From assembly GCF_900105805.1 (NCBI RefSeq), contig NZ_LT629788.1:6028442-6092441 (forward strand): 64,000 bases of DNA, given 5' to 3'. Numbering within the stretch: the first letter of the stretch is position 1; each line of letters begins with the position of its first letter. The DNA is from Pseudomonas moraviensis (GTDB lineage Bacteria > Pseudomonadota > Gammaproteobacteria > Pseudomonadales > Pseudomonadaceae). The position numbers were made by a program, and so were the translations under genes. Shown here one piece after another: positions 16,587-25,650 of the stretch. A model generated the notes under the pieces. The model made no database searches, was not told where the DNA came from, and saw only the letters and a program-made list of their open reading frames with translations.

Positions 16587-16663
16587 CAAAAGATCGCAGC
16601 CTTCGGCAGCTCCTACAGGTGTACACAAGACATTGTAGGAGCTGCCGAAGGCTGCGATCTTTT
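16587..16663. repeat. REP pair, GCTGCCGAAGGCTGCGATC type
   Basis: Inverted arms AAAAGATCGCAGCCTTCGGC and its complement are separated by about 20 bases between era and recO. The intact arm ends CAGCTCCTACAGG, which is the reference for the site the IS110 element split at 2453/3682. It lies inside the operon, where it may affect transcript stability. Confidence 0.92.
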
Positions 16664-16691
16664 TTGCAATCCCACCCGGGAAACAACATTC

Positions 16692-17381
16692 ATGTCGCAA
16701 ACCCCGCCTCCCGCCCAACCCGCTTACGTCCTGCACTCGCGCGCCTACCGCGAAACCAGTGCACTGGTGGATTTCCTCACGCCGCAAGGGCGGCTGCGGG
16801 CGGTGTTGCGCAGTGCGCGGGGCAAGGCCGGCACACTGGCGCGGCCGTTCGTGGCGCTGGAGGTTGAATTCCGTGGCAAGGGTGAGCTGAAGAATGTCGG
16901 GCGTATGGAGAGCTCCGGCACCTCCGCATGGCTCAACGGCGAGGCGCTGTTCAGCGGTCTCTACCTCAATGAATTGCTGATTCGCCTGTTGCCCGCGGAA
17001 GATCCGCACCCAGGAGTGTTCGACCACTATGCCGCGACCCTGCTGGCCTTGGCCGAAGGTCGACCACTGGAACCGTTGCTGCGCTCCTTCGAATGGCGAT
17101 TGCTTGATGATCTCGGCTACGGCTTCTCCATGAACACCGACATTCACGGTGAGCCTGTGGCCGCGGACGGTCTCTACCGGTTGCAAGTGGACGCCGGACT
17201 CGAGCGGGTTTATCTGCTGCAGCCGGGACTGTTCAACGGCACTGAACTGCTGGCCATGGCCGAAGCCGACTGGTCGGCGCCCGGTGCGCTGTCAGCGGCC
17301 AAGCGTCTGATGCGCCAGGCACTCGCAGTACATTTGGGCGGGCGTCCGCTTGTCAGTCGCGAGCTGTTTCGCAAGCCCTGA
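16692..17381 (+). CDS. recO: DNA repair protein RecO
   Basis: A 229-residue recombination mediator that works with RecR to load RecA on SSB-coated DNA. The N-terminal OB-fold opens QPAYVLHSRAYRETSALVDFLT, typical of RecO, followed by a helical C-terminal domain; the family's zinc-finger cysteines are absent, as in other gamma-proteobacterial RecO. The ATG at 16692 is used. The frame stays open upstream only because it runs through the REP palindrome. It follows era by 118 bases with that REP between them. Confidence 0.93.
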   Translation: MSQTPPPAQPAYVLHSRAYRETSALVDFLTPQGRLRAVLRSARGKAGTLARPFVALEVEFRGKGELKNVGRMESSGTSAWLNGEALFSGLYLNELLIRLLPAEDPHPGVFDHYAATLLALAEGRPLEPLLRSFEWRLLDDLGYGFSMNTDIHGEPVAADGLYRLQVDAGLERVYLLQPGLFNGTELLAMAEADWSAPGALSAAKRLMRQALAVHLGGRPLVSRELFRKP

Positions 17382-17420
17382 TATGCTGTGCGCCGAATCT
17401 CTCAATTCAGGAGCGCATCC

Positions 17421-18164
17421 GTGACCAGCAGCAATCGCATTCTTCTCGGCGTGAACATCGACCACGTCGCCACCCTGCGTCAGGCCCGTGGCACGCGCTA
17501 CCCGGACCCGGTCAAGGCGGCGCTGGACGCAGAAGAGGCGGGCGCCGATGGCATCACCGTGCACCTGCGCGAAGATCGCCGGCACATCCAGGAGCGCGAC
17601 GTGCTGCTGCTCAAGGATGTGCTGCAAACGCGCATGAATTTCGAAATGGGCGTCACCGAAGAAATGATGGCGTTCGCCGAGCGCATTCGCCCGGCGCACA
17701 TCTGTCTGGTCCCGGAAACCCGTCAGGAATTGACCACCGAAGGTGGCCTGGATGTAGCGGGGCAGGAAGAGCGCATCAGGGCTGCGGTCGAACGTTTATC
17801 GAAAATCGGCAGCGAAGTGTCGCTGTTCATCGATGCTGACGAGCGTCAGATCGCCGCGTCCAGGCGCATCGGTGCACCGGCCATCGAGCTGCATACCGGG
17901 CGTTACGCCGATGCCGAAACCCCGACCGAAGTGGCTGAAGAGCTCAAGCGTGTCGCTGATGGCGTGGCATTCGGTCTTGCGCAGGGCCTGATCGTCAATG
18001 CCGGGCATGGCCTGCATTACCACAACGTCGAGGCCGTGGCGGCGATCAAGGGCATCAACGAACTGAACATCGGCCACGCGCTGGTGGCGCATGCGTTGTT
18101 CGTCGGCTTCAAGTCGGCTGTGTCGGAAATGAAAGCGCTGATCCTCGCGGCCGCCAAGCAATAA
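17421..18164 (+). CDS. pdxJ: Pyridoxine 5'-phosphate synthase
   Basis: A 247-residue TIM-barrel enzyme that joins 1-deoxy-D-xylulose 5-phosphate and 3-amino-2-oxopropyl phosphate to form vitamin B6 phosphate. It begins with LGVNIDHVATLRQARGT, which contains the active-site His/Arg of PdxJ, and has GADGITVHLREDRRHI at about 43-58 and a glycine-rich phosphate loop NAGHGLHYHN. GTG at 17421 is chosen because CAGGAG at 17408-17413 sits 7 bases before it. A more distal GTG at 17388 lacks a site. It is the last gene of the lepA group; a REP doublet follows. Confidence 0.95.
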   Translation: MTSSNRILLGVNIDHVATLRQARGTRYPDPVKAALDAEEAGADGITVHLREDRRHIQERDVLLLKDVLQTRMNFEMGVTEEMMAFAERIRPAHICLVPETRQELTTEGGLDVAGQEERIRAAVERLSKIGSEVSLFIDADERQIAASRRIGAPAIELHTGRYADAETPTEVAEELKRVADGVAFGLAQGLIVNAGHGLHYHNVEAVAAIKGINELNIGHALVAHALFVGFKSAVSEMKALILAAAKQ

Positions 18165-18182
18165 GCCACACCGCAACCCCCT

Positions 18183-18270
18183 GTAGGAGTGAGCCTGCTC
18201 GCGATAGCGGTGTGTCAGCCAATATCAAATTGACTGTGACACCGCTATCGCGAGCAGGCTCACTCCTACA
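18183..18270. repeat. REP pair, GTAGGAGTGAGCCTGCTCGCGATAG type
   Basis: Nearly perfect inverted arms of about 33 bases separated by about 20 bases. It sits between the convergent pdxJ and mltF and may act as the transcription end for both, since no other terminator is seen there. Confidence 0.92.
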
Positions 18271-18289
18271 ATTCGATTTGTGGTGTGGG

Positions 18290-19750
18290 TTAGAGCGGGG
18301 CGGGCTCTTGCGCCGGTTTCGATTTGTCGATCGCCGGCACATGCAGGTTGCCCTCGGCGACCTGGTCGCCCTCCAGCTGCGGCTGGGTCACCCAGGTCAG
18401 GATGTCGTAGTAGCGCCGGATGTTCGCCACGAAATGCACCGGTTCGCCGCCGCGGGCGTAGCCGTAACGGGTCTTGCTGTACCACTGCTTCTGCGACAGG
18501 CGCGGCAGGATCTTTTTCACGTCCAGCCACTTGTCCGGATTCAGCCCTTCCTTCGCCGCCAGTTTGCGCGCGTCATCCAGATGGCCGCTGCCGACGTTGT
18601 ACGCCGCCAGGGCGAACCAGGTGCGGTCCGGCTCCTGGATCGAATCGTCGAGCTGATCCTTCATGTAAGCCAGGTACTTGGCGCCGCCCATGATGCTTTG
18701 CTTGGGGTCGAGGCGGTTGGACACGCCCATCGCCTGCGCGGTGTTCTGGGTCAACATCATCAGGCCGCGTACGCCAGTTTTTGACGTCACCGTCGGCTGC
18801 CACAGCGATTCCTGATAACCGATGGCGGCGAGCAGGCGCCAGTCGACTTTCTCTTTCTTTGCGTAATTCTTGAAGTGCTGTTCGTATTTCGGCAGGCGCT
18901 GCTGCAGGTGCTGGGCGAAGGTGGTAGCGCCCATGTAACCGAGGACATCGACGTGGCCGTAGTAGCGGTCTTTCAGGCGCTGCAGGGTGCCGTTCTTCTG
19001 CACCTTGTCCAGGTAGGCGTTGATTTCGTTGAGCAGGCTGTTGTCTTCGCCCGGACCAACCGCCCAGCTTTGACTGCGCGCGTCGCCAAGATCGAAGGCC
19101 ACGCGGATGTTGGTGAAGTACACCTGATTCATCGCCACTTCGTTGGAGTCGACCAGGGTCAGGTCAATCTGGCCCTCATCGACCATGCGCAGCAGATCGA
19201 CCACCTCAACCGCGTCGGATTCTTCGTATTCGATACCGGGATATTTCTGTTTCAGCTCGGCCAGTTGCTCGGCGTGGGTGCTGCCCTTGAGCACGGTGAT
19301 CTTCTTGCCGACCAGATCCGCCGGATCGGTGGGCCGCGACTGGCCGTTGCGGTAGATGATCTGCGGGGTAACTTCAAGGTAGGAGTGGGAGAACCGCACC
19401 TGTTTCTTGCGCTCGTCGCTGCTGACCAGACCGGCCGCCGCGAGCACCGGGCCGTTGGGCTTGCCGACCTGATTGAACAGGTCGTCGAGGTTGTCGGCGG
19501 TTTCGATCTTCAGCTCGACGCCCAAATCGTCGGCAAAGCGCTTCACCAGCTCATATTCGAAGCCGGTTTCACCGCTGCGATCCTGAAAGTAGGTGGCGGG
19601 GCTGTTGCGGGTAACCACGCGCAGCACACCGTCCTCCTTTACGCGCTCGAGTGTGTTGGGTTTATCAACACAACCACCGAGCATCAGGAAGAGTCCGGTT
19701 GCGATCAGCCATTTGGCGTATCGCGGACGCAAAGCCGTTGGGAAAAACAT
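18290..19750 (-). CDS. mltF: Membrane-bound lytic murein transglycosylase F
   Basis: A 486-residue outer-membrane lipoprotein that cleaves peptidoglycan to 1,6-anhydro products. The signal peptide ends in the lipobox LGGC (Cys27). Residues about 40-270 form a periplasmic solute-binding-protein-like regulatory domain (MltF-specific) and about 290-460 a Slt-type catalytic domain, with Glu314 in GYQESLWQP and the later LMMLTQNTA and AAYNVGSGH motifs. The C-terminal 25 residues are a polar tail. It is divergent from purL, as in P. aeruginosa. Confidence 0.96.
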   Translation of the reverse strand: MFFPTALRPRYAKWLIATGLFLMLGGCVDKPNTLERVKEDGVLRVVTRNSPATYFQDRSGETGFEYELVKRFADDLGVELKIETADNLDDLFNQVGKPNGPVLAAAGLVSSDERKKQVRFSHSYLEVTPQIIYRNGQSRPTDPADLVGKKITVLKGSTHAEQLAELKQKYPGIEYEESDAVEVVDLLRMVDEGQIDLTLVDSNEVAMNQVYFTNIRVAFDLGDARSQSWAVGPGEDNSLLNEINAYLDKVQKNGTLQRLKDRYYGHVDVLGYMGATTFAQHLQQRLPKYEQHFKNYAKKEKVDWRLLAAIGYQESLWQPTVTSKTGVRGLMMLTQNTAQAMGVSNRLDPKQSIMGGAKYLAYMKDQLDDSIQEPDRTWFALAAYNVGSGHLDDARKLAAKEGLNPDKWLDVKKILPRLSQKQWYSKTRYGYARGGEPVHFVANIRRYYDILTWVTQPQLEGDQVAEGNLHVPAIDKSKPAQEPAPL

Positions 19751-20035
19751 CTGCGCAGTATACGCAAACGGCCACGGGCGCCATATCTCGACAGCGTAGG
19801 AGTAGTCTGCTAGCGATCACAAATCCGAGCGAAATCCCTTGAATACGGGCCTTGCCGGCATTTTGTTACAGTAAAAATAAGCCGTCCCTGAACGCCCGAT
19901 TTACCTGACCCCGGAGGCAGAAACACAGATCGCTACCCGAGTGCAACCGTGCGTAGCGTTTCGGGTGATGTTGAGGTCGGTTTAGGCTAGAATGCACGGC
20001 CTCAAAGCACACCCCTTCCCGAGGCTGTCCCGAAG

Positions 20036-23000
20036 ATGTTGATCCTGCGCGGCGCTCCTGCCCTTTCTGCCTTTCGCCACAGCAAACTCCTTGAGCAACT
20101 GAGCCAGAAGGTTCCAGCTGTCAGTGGCCTGTATGCTGAATTCGCTCACTTCGCCGAAGTCACCGGCGTCCTGACCGGCGACGAACAGCAGGTGCTAGCG
20201 CGCCTTCTGAAGTACGGCCCAAGTGTTCCGGTTCAAGAGCCGACCGGTCGTCTGTTTTTGGTGTTGCCGCGTTTCGGCACCATCTCGCCGTGGTCGAGCA
20301 AGGCCAGCGACATCGCCCGCAACTGCGGCCTGAGCAAGATCCAGCGTCTGGAGCGCGGTATTGCCTTCTACGTGGCCGGTCAGTTCAGCGAAGCCGAAGC
20401 TCAGCAGATTGCCGACGTGCTGCATGACCGCATGACCCAGATCGTGCTGGCCAACCTCGAGCAGGCCGCCGGTCTGTTCAGCCACGCCGAGCCGAAGCCG
20501 CTGACCGCAATCGACATTCTTGGTGGCGGCCGCGCCGCGCTGGAAAAGGCCAACACCGAGCTGGGCCTGGCCCTGGCCGAAGACGAGATCGACTACCTGG
20601 TCAATGCCTTCAATGGTCTGAAGCGCAACCCGCACGACATCGAACTGATGATGTTCGCCCAGGCCAACTCCGAGCACTGCCGCCACAAGATCTTCAACGC
20701 CAGTTGGGACATTGACGGGCAGAGCCAGGAAAAAAGCCTGTTCGGCATGATCAAGAACACCTATCAGATGCACAGCGAAGGCGTGTTGTCGGCTTACAAG
20801 GACAACGCTTCGGTGATCGTCGGCAATGTTGCCGGCCGCTTCTTCCCGAACCCTGAAACCCGCCAGTACGGCGCGGTGCAGGAGCCGGTGCATATCCTGA
20901 TGAAGGTCGAAACCCACAACCACCCCACCGCGATCGCCCCGTTCCCGGGCGCATCCACCGGTTCGGGCGGTGAGATCCGTGACGAAGGTGCAACCGGTCG
21001 CGGCGCCAAGCCGAAGGCCGGCCTGACCGGTTTCACCGTATCGAACCTGCAGATCCCGGGCTTCGAACAGCCGTGGGAAGTGCCGTACGGCAAGCCTGAG
21101 CGCATCGTCACTGCGCTGGACATCATGATCGAAGGCCCGCTCGGCGGCGCCGCGTTCAACAACGAATTCGGCCGTCCGGCGCTGACGGGGTACTTCCGTA
21201 CCTTCGAACAGTCGATCACCACCCCGCACGGTGACGAAGTTCGTGGTTACCACAAGCCGATCATGCTCGCCGGCGGCATGGGCAACATCCGCGAAGAGCA
21301 CGTCAAGAAAGGCGAGATCGTCGTCGGCTCCAAGCTGATCGTGCTCGGCGGCCCGGCGATGTTGATCGGTCTGGGCGGCGGCGCGGCTTCGTCGATGGCC
21401 ACCGGCACCAGCTCGGCGGATCTGGATTTTGCTTCCGTGCAGCGTGAAAACCCTGAAATGGAGCGCCGCTGCCAGGAAGTCATCGACCGCTGCTGGCAAC
21501 TGGGTGACAAGAACCCCATCAGCTTCATCCACGACGTCGGCGCGGGCGGTCTGTCCAACGCTTTCCCGGAACTGGTCAATGACGGCGACCGCGGTGGCCG
21601 TTTCGAACTGCGCAACATCCCCAATGACGAGCCGGGCATGGCCCCGCACGAGATCTGGTCAAACGAATCCCAGGAGCGTTACGTTCTGGCGGTCGGCCCG
21701 GAAGACTTCGAGCGCTTCCAGGCGATCTGCGAACGCGAGCGCTGCCCGTTTGCCGTCGTCGGTGAAGCCACCGCTGAACCGCAACTGACCGTGACCGACA
21801 GCCACTTCGGCAACAACCCGGTGGACATGCCACTGGAAGTGTTGCTCGGCAAGGCGCCGCGCATGCACCGGTCGGTGGTTCGCGAAGCCGAACTGGGCGA
21901 TGACTTCGATCCGTCGAACCTCGACATCAGCGAGTCCATCGAGCGCGTTCTGCATCACCCGGCCGTGGCGAGCAAGAGCTTCCTGATCACCATCGGCGAT
22001 CGCACCATCACCGGCCTCGTCGCTCGTGACCAGATGGTCGGCCCGTGGCAGGTACCGGTGGCCGACGTTGCCGTCACCGCCACCAGTTTCGACGTCTACA
22101 CCGGTGAAGCGATGGCAATGGGCGAGCGTACTCCGCTGGCTCTGCTGGACGCCCCGGCATCGGGCCGCATGGCCATCGGCGAAACCATCACCAACATTGC
22201 CGCGTCGCGCATCAACAAGCTCTCCGACATCAAACTGTCGGCGAACTGGATGTCGGCGGCCGGCCACCCGGGTGAAGACGCGCGTCTGTATGACACCGTC
22301 AAAGCGGTCGGCATGGAGCTGTGCCCGGAGCTGGGCATCACCATTCCGGTGGGCAAGGACTCGATGTCCATGGCCACGCGCTGGAACGACAACGGCGAAG
22401 ACAAGACTGTCACCTCGCCGATGTCGCTGATCGTTACCGGTTTCGCGCCAGTGGCTGACATCCGTCAGACCCTGACCCCGGAACTGCGCATGGACAAGGG
22501 CACCACCGACCTGATCCTGATCGACCTCGGTCGCGGTCAGAACCGTATGGGTGCTTCGATCCTTGCTCAGACACACGGCAAGCTCGGCAAACACGCGCCG
22601 GACGTCGATGACGCCGAAGACCTGAAGGCCTTCTTCGCCGTGATCCAGGGCCTCAACGCCGACGGTCACCTGCTGGCTTACCATGACCGTTCCGACGGTG
22701 GTCTGCTGGCCTCCGTGGTGGAAATGGCCTTCGCCGGCCACTGCGGTCTGAGCCTGAACCTGGACAGCGTCGCCGAATCCGCGTCGGAAATCGCCGCGAT
22801 CCTGTTCAACGAAGAACTCGGCGCGGTGATCCAGGTTCGCCAGGACGCCACCCCGGACATCCTCGCGCAGTTCAGCGCCGCCGGTCTGGGCGACTGCGTG
22901 TCGGTGATCGGTCAGCCGATCAACAATGGCCAGATCAACATCACCTTCAACGGTGACACCGTGTTCGAAGGCCAGCGTCGTCTGCTGCAGCGTCAGTGGG

Positions 23001-23932
23001 CCGAGACCAGCTACCAGATCCAGCGTCTGCGTGACAACGCCGACTGCGCCGAGCAGGAATTCGACGCGCTGCTGGAAGAAGACAACCCGGGCCTGAGCGT
23101 CAAGCTCAGCTACGACGTCAATCAGGACATCGCTGCGCCTTACATCAAGAAAGGCATTCGCCCACAGGTTGCCGTGCTGCGTGAGCAGGGCGTCAACGGT
23201 CAGGTGGAAATGGCCGCCGCATTCGACCGCGCCGGTTTCAGCGCCATCGACGTGCACATGAGCGACATCCTCGCCGGTCGTGTCGACCTCAACGAGTTCA
23301 AAGGCCTGGTGGCCTGCGGCGGTTTCTCCTACGGCGACGTGCTCGGCGCCGGTGAAGGCTGGGCCAAATCGGCGCTGTTCAACAGCCGCGCCCGCGACGC
23401 GTTCCAGGGCTTCTTCGAACGTAACGACAGCTTCACGCTGGGCGTGTGCAACGGTTGCCAGATGATGTCCAACCTGCACGAGCTGATCCCGGGCAGCGAG
23501 TTCTGGCCGCACTTCGTGCGCAACCGCTCCGAGCAGTTCGAAGCGCGGGTGGCGATGGTGCAGATCCAGGAGTCGAACTCGATCTTCCTGCAGGGCATGG
23601 CCGGTTCTCGCATGCCGATCGCCATCGCCCACGGTGAAGGACATGCCGAGTTCGCCAGCGAAGAAGCGCTGCTGGAAGCCGATCTGTCCGGTTGCGTGGC
23701 GATGCGTTTTGTCGACAACCACGGCAAGGTCACCGAAGCCTACCCGGCCAACCCGAACGGCTCGCCGCGCGGGATCACCGGTCTTACCAGCCGTGACGGT
23801 CGCGTGACGATCATGATGCCGCACCCGGAGCGAGTGTTCCGCGCGGTGCAGAACTCGTGGCGTTCGGAAGACTGGAACGAGGACGCACCTTGGATGCGTA
23901 TGTTCCGTAATGCTCGCGTCTGGGTGAACTAA
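20036..23932 (+). CDS. purL: Phosphoribosylformylglycinamidine synthase
   Basis: A 1,298-residue single-chain FGAM synthase, the large-type PurL of gamma-proteobacteria, for the fourth step of purine synthesis. The N-terminal domain and linker are followed by duplicated FGAM synthetase halves (NSEHCRHKIFN near 218; a glycine-rich ATP region GASTGSGGEIRD) and a class I glutaminase domain at about 1040-1298, with nucleophile Cys1138 in GVCNGCQMM, an HGEGHAEF motif, and HPER close to the end. The ATG at 20036 is used. TAGAAT at 19988-19993 could be its -10. A YqfO-like gene follows after 5 bases and is probably co-transcribed. Confidence 0.97.
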   Translation: MLILRGAPALSAFRHSKLLEQLSQKVPAVSGLYAEFAHFAEVTGVLTGDEQQVLARLLKYGPSVPVQEPTGRLFLVLPRFGTISPWSSKASDIARNCGLSKIQRLERGIAFYVAGQFSEAEAQQIADVLHDRMTQIVLANLEQAAGLFSHAEPKPLTAIDILGGGRAALEKANTELGLALAEDEIDYLVNAFNGLKRNPHDIELMMFAQANSEHCRHKIFNASWDIDGQSQEKSLFGMIKNTYQMHSEGVLSAYKDNASVIVGNVAGRFFPNPETRQYGAVQEPVHILMKVETHNHPTAIAPFPGASTGSGGEIRDEGATGRGAKPKAGLTGFTVSNLQIPGFEQPWEVPYGKPERIVTALDIMIEGPLGGAAFNNEFGRPALTGYFRTFEQSITTPHGDEVRGYHKPIMLAGGMGNIREEHVKKGEIVVGSKLIVLGGPAMLIGLGGGAASSMATGTSSADLDFASVQRENPEMERRCQEVIDRCWQLGDKNPISFIHDVGAGGLSNAFPELVNDGDRGGRFELRNIPNDEPGMAPHEIWSNESQERYVLAVGPEDFERFQAICERERCPFAVVGEATAEPQLTVTDSHFGNNPVDMPLEVLLGKAPRMHRSVVREAELGDDFDPSNLDISESIERVLHHPAVASKSFLITIGDRTITGLVARDQMVGPWQVPVADVAVTATSFDVYTGEAMAMGERTPLALLDAPASGRMAIGETITNIAASRINKLSDIKLSANWMSAAGHPGEDARLYDTVKAVGMELCPELGITIPVGKDSMSMATRWNDNGEDKTVTSPMSLIVTGFAPVADIRQTLTPELRMDKGTTDLILIDLGRGQNRMGASILAQTHGKLGKHAPDVDDAEDLKAFFAVIQGLNADGHLLAYHDRSDGGLLASVVEMAFAGHCGLSLNLDSVAESASEIAAILFNEELGAVIQVRQDATPDILAQFSAAGLGDCVSVIGQPINNGQINITFNGDTVFEGQRRLLQRQWAETSYQIQRLRDNADCAEQEFDALLEEDNPGLSVKLSYDVNQDIAAPYIKKGIRPQVAVLREQGVNGQVEMAAAFDRAGFSAIDVHMSDILAGRVDLNEFKGLVACGGFSYGDVLGAGEGWAKSALFNSRARDAFQGFFERNDSFTLGVCNGCQMMSNLHELIPGSEFWPHFVRNRSEQFEARVAMVQIQESNSIFLQGMAGSRMPIAIAHGEGHAEFASEEALLEADLSGCVAMRFVDNHGKVTEAYPANPNGSPRGITGLTSRDGRVTIMMPHPERVFRAVQNSWRSEDWNEDAPWMRMFRNARVWVN

Positions 23933-23937
23933 GGCCT

Positions 23938-24249
23938 GTGTACAAGCTGGCGTTTTTTGTTCCTGACAGTCATGTCGAGGTGGTCAAAGGGGCTGTGTTC
24001 GCTGCCGGTGGTGGGCGGATCGGTGACTATGACCACTGTGCGTGGCAGGTGCTCGGTCTGGGCCAGTTTCGACCTTTGGACGGGAGTCAGCCGTTTATTG
24101 GTGAGGCGGGGCAGGTTGAGCGGGTTGAGGAATGGAAGGTTGAGCTTGTTGTTGCGGATGAGTTGATTGTTGCTGTTGTGGCGGCTTTGAAGCTTAGCCA
24201 TCCGTACGAGACGCCGGCTTATGAGGTGTGGCGGCTGGAAGATTTCTGA
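23938..24249 (+). CDS. YqfO/NIF3-like small domain protein
   Basis: A 103-residue protein starting at GTG 23938, 5 bases after purL. It reads YKLAFFVPDSHVEVVKGAVFAAGGGRIGDYDHCAW, a form I recognise from stand-alone relatives of the CutA/PII-like insert domain of YqfO (NIF3 family); the ending HPYETPAYEVWRLEDF is equally typical. The dinuclear-metal-binding part of NIF3 is absent, so it is a single-domain version. The function of these proteins is not established. The fixed position after purL in Pseudomonas suggests co-expression rather than a purine role. A terminator follows. Confidence 0.8.
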   Translation: MYKLAFFVPDSHVEVVKGAVFAAGGGRIGDYDHCAWQVLGLGQFRPLDGSQPFIGEAGQVERVEEWKVELVVADELIVAVVAALKLSHPYETPAYEVWRLEDF

Positions 24250-24272
24250 TCTTCTTGGCTGCTTGAACGGGA

Positions 24273-24307
24273 AACCCGCAGATGAGGGATTGTCTGCGGG
24301 TTTTTTG
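24273..24307 (+). terminator. Terminator of purL-yqfO
   Basis: AACCCGCAGA pairs with TCTGCGGGTT around a loop of about 9 bases, followed by six T at 24301-24306. It ends the purL transcript before the repeat-rich gap. Confidence 0.92.
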
Positions 24308-24327
24308 TTGCCTGCGATTTGCTTTTC

Positions 24328-24845
24328 TGTGGGAGTGAGCCTGCTCGCGATGGCGCCCTTATAGGCGACCATGCTCTGGCTGACTGAGTGAATATCCGTT
24401 TCTTCGGGGGCTGCGGCTGGTGGTTTCGCCCTTACGGCGAGTCACCTTTTTCAAACGCCAAAAAGGTAACCCAAAAGGCTTGCTCCTGCGTTCGGCCCTC
24501 GCAGGCTCGGGTTCCTTCGCTGCGGGACTGATCCGGGCGCAGCGGCTCCGGTTTGCTCCGCTGCACCTACACTCGCTGTGTCTGGCTGCGCCAGACGGTC
24601 GCTGCGCTCCCACGCCCGGATCAATCCCTCCACTCAGCCTTCCGACGTCGCCGGTGGATCAAGATCAAAAGCTTTACTCGAGCTAACGCTCATCGTGTAG
24701 GAGCTGCCGAAGGCTGCGATCTTTTGATCTTGCCTTTGCTTTTCTGTGGGAGCGAGCTTGCTCGCGAAGGCGGCCTGGCAGCCGACCTGTTTCTTGAGGT
24801 TGTACTCGATCCAATTGTAGGAGTGAGCCTGCTCGCGATGAGGCC
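24328..24845. repeat. Repeat cluster: REP units around an unidentified non-coding repeat
   Basis: REP units occur at 24328-24353 (GTGGGAGTGAGCC type), 24696-24727 (GCTGCCGAAGGCTGCGATC type), 24745-24769 and 24817-24841 (GAGCC type). Between them, about 24360-24660, is a GC-rich stretch with short inverted motifs (GGCTGCGCCAGACGGTCGC and others) and overlapping open frames on both strands, none with a ribosome binding site or a recognisable domain. I recall similar stretches scattered in Pseudomonas genomes and often annotated as short hypothetical genes; I judge it a repeat, not a gene. Confidence 0.6.
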
Positions 24846-24939
24846 CATCCAGGCGCCCGAGAATTTGAGATTGTTTAAGTCCGGTACCCGATGACCAGAA
24901 CCTTCCCACAAGGTTTTCAGGTTGTCCGTCGGACGTGTG

Positions 24940-25191
24940 GGCTCTAGTCTGTGGGGGTCGTCGAAAACTCGGCGATCGGGTGTGAGAACCCTTAGGAACT
25001 GTTAATCCACAGTCAGTACCACCATAATCGCCGCCGGCATTTCTGCTGTCTGCATTGTTATGGCGGCTGTGTGCGGGCGGACTTCGGTCCGGCCGGGCTT
25101 GTTCCTACCGGTTTCTCACCCCGCACACTGCTGCCACCACTCCGCCGCGTGAGAAACGGCAAGTGATTGGCTATTGATCAGGAACGTATCA
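24940..25191 (+). promoter_or_regulatory. Structured 5' leader of the DUF6124 gene
   Basis: Bases 25061-25077 and 25120-25136 form a 17-bp stem with one mismatch, enclosing two hairpins (CGGACTTCGGTCCG and CCGGGCTTGTTCCTACCGG). GTTTCTCAC at 25111-25119, in the second half of this fold, can instead pair with GTGAGAAAC at 25149-25157, just ahead of the ribosome binding site AGGAA at 25180-25184. The two folds exclude each other. This looks like a regulated leader. From memory, similar leaders precede related genes in other Pseudomonas; the ligand or protein is unknown. Confidence 0.5.
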
Positions 25192-25554
25192 ATGTCAAAG
25201 CCTGTCCCCGACCCACCCCTCGAACCCACAACCCCCCTCGAACAAGCCATCCGCGCCGACGACCTCGCCAAAAACCGCGAAGCGATCAAGCGTGCTCTGG
25301 ATTTTTACCTGTGCCCGCAGCCAGGCAAACCGCACCCGCCCAGCACCATGTTTGTGATCCAGCCGGAAATCGACACCGAAACCCTCCTGGCCCACGCCTG
25401 TGAATCCCTCGCTTCAGCCAACACTCTGGCCAGCGATTTCGCCGATCAGCTGGGGCGGCCGCAGCGCAATACGGCGCTGGCCATTCAGCAGATCATCATG
25501 CTCGCGGAGCTGGCGGTGAATCGGGCGCTGGATCGGGTTGATCCGCGAACCTGA
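25192..25554 (+). CDS. DUF6124 family protein
   Basis: A 120-residue protein starting at ATG 25192 with AGGAA at 25180-25184; an in-frame TTG at 25174 lies too far upstream of any site. A Pro-rich N-terminus (PVPDPPLEPTTPLEQ) precedes ALDFYLCPQPGKPHPPSTMF, IDTETLLAHACESLASANTLASDFAD and AIQQIIMLAELAVNRALD, which I recognise as the core of a Pseudomonas-restricted family (DUF6124). The core is predicted helical, with no signal peptide or catalytic motif. Function unknown. It stands alone behind a long structured leader, with a terminator shared with the convergent giant gene. Confidence 0.8.
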   Translation: MSKPVPDPPLEPTTPLEQAIRADDLAKNREAIKRALDFYLCPQPGKPHPPSTMFVIQPEIDTETLLAHACESLASANTLASDFADQLGRPQRNTALAIQQIIMLAELAVNRALDRVDPRT

Positions 25555-25592
25555 AACCCGGGTCCTGGCCGTTCGCTTGCTTTCGGTCATAA

Positions 25593-25626
25593 AAAAACCA
25601 CTGGGCTTCCAGACCCAGTGGTTCTT
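25593..25626. terminator. Bidirectional terminator between the DUF6124 gene and the giant toxin-like gene
   Basis: AACCACTGGGTC-type stem: CCACTGGG at 25598-25605 pairs with CCCAGTGG at 25614-25621, with an A-run before it and GTTCTT after it. It lies between the two convergent stops and can serve both. Confidence 0.85.
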
Positions 25627-25650
25627 ACACAACGCGCAAGCGAACCGGTG

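Noticed and set aside
19971..19993. TTGAGG and TAGAAT as a purL promoter
   Set aside because: The -10 is plausible but the boxes are only 11 bases apart, too close for sigma-70; no better -35 was found at 16-18 bases.
21659..23824. Long antisense frame (721 codons) inside purL, and similar ones in lepA, hom and ffh
   Set aside because: Shadow frames of strongly biased coding sequence; no ribosome binding site, promoter or domain.
24420..24686. Small arginine-rich open frames in the repeat cluster after purL
   Set aside because: No ribosome binding site, overlapping frames on both strands, and similar short frames are common artefacts in repeated Pseudomonas DNA.
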